Shown: positions 62,526 through 64,000 of the stretch, piece by piece
Layout: every line of letters begins with the position of its first letter
Position numbering within the stretch: position 1 is the first letter of the stretch
Source: Caballeronia udeis
GTDB taxonomy: Bacteria; Pseudomonadota; Gammaproteobacteria; Burkholderiales; Burkholderiaceae
Direction: 5' to 3'
Assembly: GCF_001544555.2 (NCBI RefSeq)
Contig: NZ_FCOK02000012.1
Span: 62,001 to 126,000 of the forward strand
Length of the DNA stretch: 64,000 nucleotides
Program-made: the position numbers and the translations under genes
The notes under the pieces: generated by a model
What the model was told of the DNA's origin: nothing
The model's input: the letters and a program-made list of their open reading frames with translations, nothing else
Database searches by the model: none

Positions 62526-63920
62526 ATGATGAAAAAAGAACTGATCACCATTAGCCCGATTGACGGCAGCGAATTCGTGCGCCGCCCTTATGCGAGCGAG
62601 TCGCAGATCGAGCAGACGTTACGGCGCGCACAAACTGCGCAGAAGGCGTGGGCCGCGCGACCGCTGTCGGAGCGGCTGGCCCTGGTTGGCCGTGCCGTCG
62701 AATACTTTGTCCAGAACAAGCCAGCCATCGCCGAAGCGATCACGCGCCAGATGGGACGCCCGCTGCGCTACACCGGCGGAGAAGTGGACGGCTTTGCCTC
62801 ACGGGCTCGCCATATGATGGCGATTGCAGAAGATGCATTGAAGCCCATTCAGGTGGAACCGCAAGCCGGCTTTACGCGGTTTATTTCGCGTGAACCGGTT
62901 GGCGTGGTGCTCACCATCGCACCGTGGAATTACCCCTTGCTGACGGCCGTCAACAGTATCGTCCCCGCTTTGCTGGCAGGCAATGCGGTGATTCTCAAGC
63001 ACTCCGATCAAACACCGTTGTGCGCCGAACTCGTTCACCAGGCCTTCGTCCAGGCCGAGTTGCCCGAGGGCGTGTTCCAGTATCTGCATGTGGATCATGA
63101 ACGTGTGCGTCGATTGATACACGCGAACGAGATCGGTTTTGTCTGTTTCACCGGTTCGGTGGGTGGAGGCCGCATTGTCGAGGAAGCCGCGGCCGGGCGT
63201 TTTATCGGGGTTGGGCTGGAATTGGGCGGTAATGATCCGGCCTATGTGCGAAGCGATGCCAATCTCGACTACGCCGTAGAGACGCTGGTCGACGGCGCCT
63301 TCTTCAATTCGGGCCAGTCATGCTGCGGTATCCAAAGAATTTATGTGGCCCAGCCTCTGTACAAGGACTTTGTCGAGCGTGCCGTGGCGCTGACGAATCA
63401 GTATGTATTGGGCAATCCGCTTGATGCGCAGACCACTCTGGGGCCGGTGGTCCGTACCGCGGCAGCCGATGGAGTGCGTGAGGTAATCGCCGAGGCATTG
63501 GCCAAGGGCGCCAAGAACCTGATCGATGAAAGCCGGTTCGAACTGTCACGCGCCGGCACGCCTTATGTGGCGCCGGGCGTGTTCGTGGATGTCGATCACG
63601 GCATGACGCTGATGAACGATGAATGCTTTGGACCGGTGGTCGGCATCATGCCGGTGCCCGGAGATGAACAGGCAATCGAACTGATGAACGACAGCCCCTA
63701 CGGCTTGACGGCGAGTGTATTTACGAGCGACGAAGAAGCCGCGCTGTCGATCGGCCGCCGTATTGAAACCGGCACCTTCTTCATGAACCGCTGCGACTAT
63801 CTCGACCCAGCCCTCGCCTGGACCGGGGTGAAGAATACCGGCCGAGGTGCGACCTTGTCGGCGATTGGTTATGAGCACCTGACGCGACCCAAATCTTTTC
63901 ATCTGAAAACCCGTCTCTGA
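62526..63920 (+). CDS. aldehyde dehydrogenase of the gamma-glutamyl amine pathway
   Basis: 464 residues from ATG 62526 (a second ATG follows directly). NAD-dependent ALDH motifs: VVLTIAPWNYPLLTAVNSIVPALLAGNAVILKHSDQTP, LELGGNDPAYV with the catalytic Glu, and FNSGQSCCGIQR with the nucleophilic Cys. It should oxidise gamma-glutamyl-aminoacetaldehyde made by the neighbouring alcohol dehydrogenase. It starts 20 bp after the ligase gene, so co-transcribed. Confidence 0.93.
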   Translation: MMKKELITISPIDGSEFVRRPYASESQIEQTLRRAQTAQKAWAARPLSERLALVGRAVEYFVQNKPAIAEAITRQMGRPLRYTGGEVDGFASRARHMMAIAEDALKPIQVEPQAGFTRFISREPVGVVLTIAPWNYPLLTAVNSIVPALLAGNAVILKHSDQTPLCAELVHQAFVQAELPEGVFQYLHVDHERVRRLIHANEIGFVCFTGSVGGGRIVEEAAAGRFIGVGLELGGNDPAYVRSDANLDYAVETLVDGAFFNSGQSCCGIQRIYVAQPLYKDFVERAVALTNQYVLGNPLDAQTTLGPVVRTAAADGVREVIAEALAKGAKNLIDESRFELSRAGTPYVAPGVFVDVDHGMTLMNDECFGPVVGIMPVPGDEQAIELMNDSPYGLTASVFTSDEEAALSIGRRIETGTFFMNRCDYLDPALAWTGVKNTGRGATLSAIGYEHLTRPKSFHLKTRL

Positions 63921-63943
63921 ACGGATCTTCAAAGGAATTTCGT

Positions 63944-64000
63944 ATGTCACTTCCCTCCGCAAACTGGAATTATCCGACCGCAGTCAAGGTCGGCGCAGGC
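63944..64000 (+). CDS. iron-containing alcohol dehydrogenase (5' part only)
   Basis: The window ends after 19 codons, MSLPSANWNYPTAVKVGAG, typical of the N-terminus of iron-dependent (group III) alcohol dehydrogenases. AAAGGAATTTC precedes the ATG. It would oxidise the hydroxyl of gamma-glutamylethanolamide to the aldehyde used by the gene before it. Confidence 0.75.
   Translation, partial: MSLPSANWNYPTAVKVGAG

Overview
The window looks like a chromosomal segment of a Burkholderiaceae bacterium, most likely Paraburkholderia or Caballeronia. It is GC-rich and dense in LysR, GNAT and MFS genes. The porin, MarR, NCS1, phosphocholine-specific phospholipase C and D-amino-acid dehydrogenase genes are of types typical of that group. 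No rRNA, tRNA, CRISPR array or intact IS was seen. Assignments come from reading translations and DNA motifs by eye; no database search was run.

Layout. 0-3.5 kb: an MFS remnant, glmS, and a divergent Lrp-type regulator with two palindromes in the shared promoter, then an isochorismatase-like protein. 3.6-9.4 kb: a chemoreceptor, a RidA/amidohydrolase/acetyltransferase operon and a DHA2 exporter. 9.4-12.7 kb: azlCD with an AraC regulator, and an acyltransferase. 13.0-14.45 kb: an unfamiliar three-gene cassette (A1-B-C1). 14.4-20.2 kb: prfC, a His/Lys-rich periplasmic protein, a decayed LysR gene, a GNAT, a VapBC module and a CurA-like reductase. 20.2-24.7 kb: a four-gene nucleoside-type operon resembling E. 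coli yegTUVW. 24.8-26.3 kb: a short threonyl-tRNA synthetase behind a threonine-rich leader peptide and attenuator.

26.4-36.5 kb: a Liv-type binding protein, an IS6 remnant, phospholipase C, a MarR/tautomerase pair, a LuxR regulator with divergent nitrilase and permease, and a porin. 36.5-42.8 kb: an ABC importer divergent from a TctDE-like two-component system. 42.8-48 kb: a LysR/MFS/M20 peptidase cluster and a MscS-like channel. 48.4-49.9 kb: a tandem glycine riboswitch upstream of a D-amino-acid dehydrogenase. 49.9-50.8 kb: a second, decayed copy of the 13 kb cassette (A2-C2) without B. 50.8-55.3 kb: LysR/MFS and aminotransferase/LysR pairs. 55.3-59.3 kb: a periplasmic binding protein overlapping a CHASE-PAS-GGDEF-EAL protein. 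60.0-64.0 kb: an FKBP isomerase, a permease C-terminal fragment, then glutamine-synthetase-like, aldehyde dehydrogenase and iron alcohol dehydrogenase genes that fit a gamma-glutamyl route of ethanolamine catabolism.

The two most interesting signals are the threonine attenuator, where the leader peptide may lie on a leaderless transcript in front of an editing-domain-less ThrRS, and the A/B/C cassette found twice 37 kb apart with conserved upstream DNA. In the cassette, B is a possible polymorphic-toxin-like protein and C a possible partner or immunity protein.
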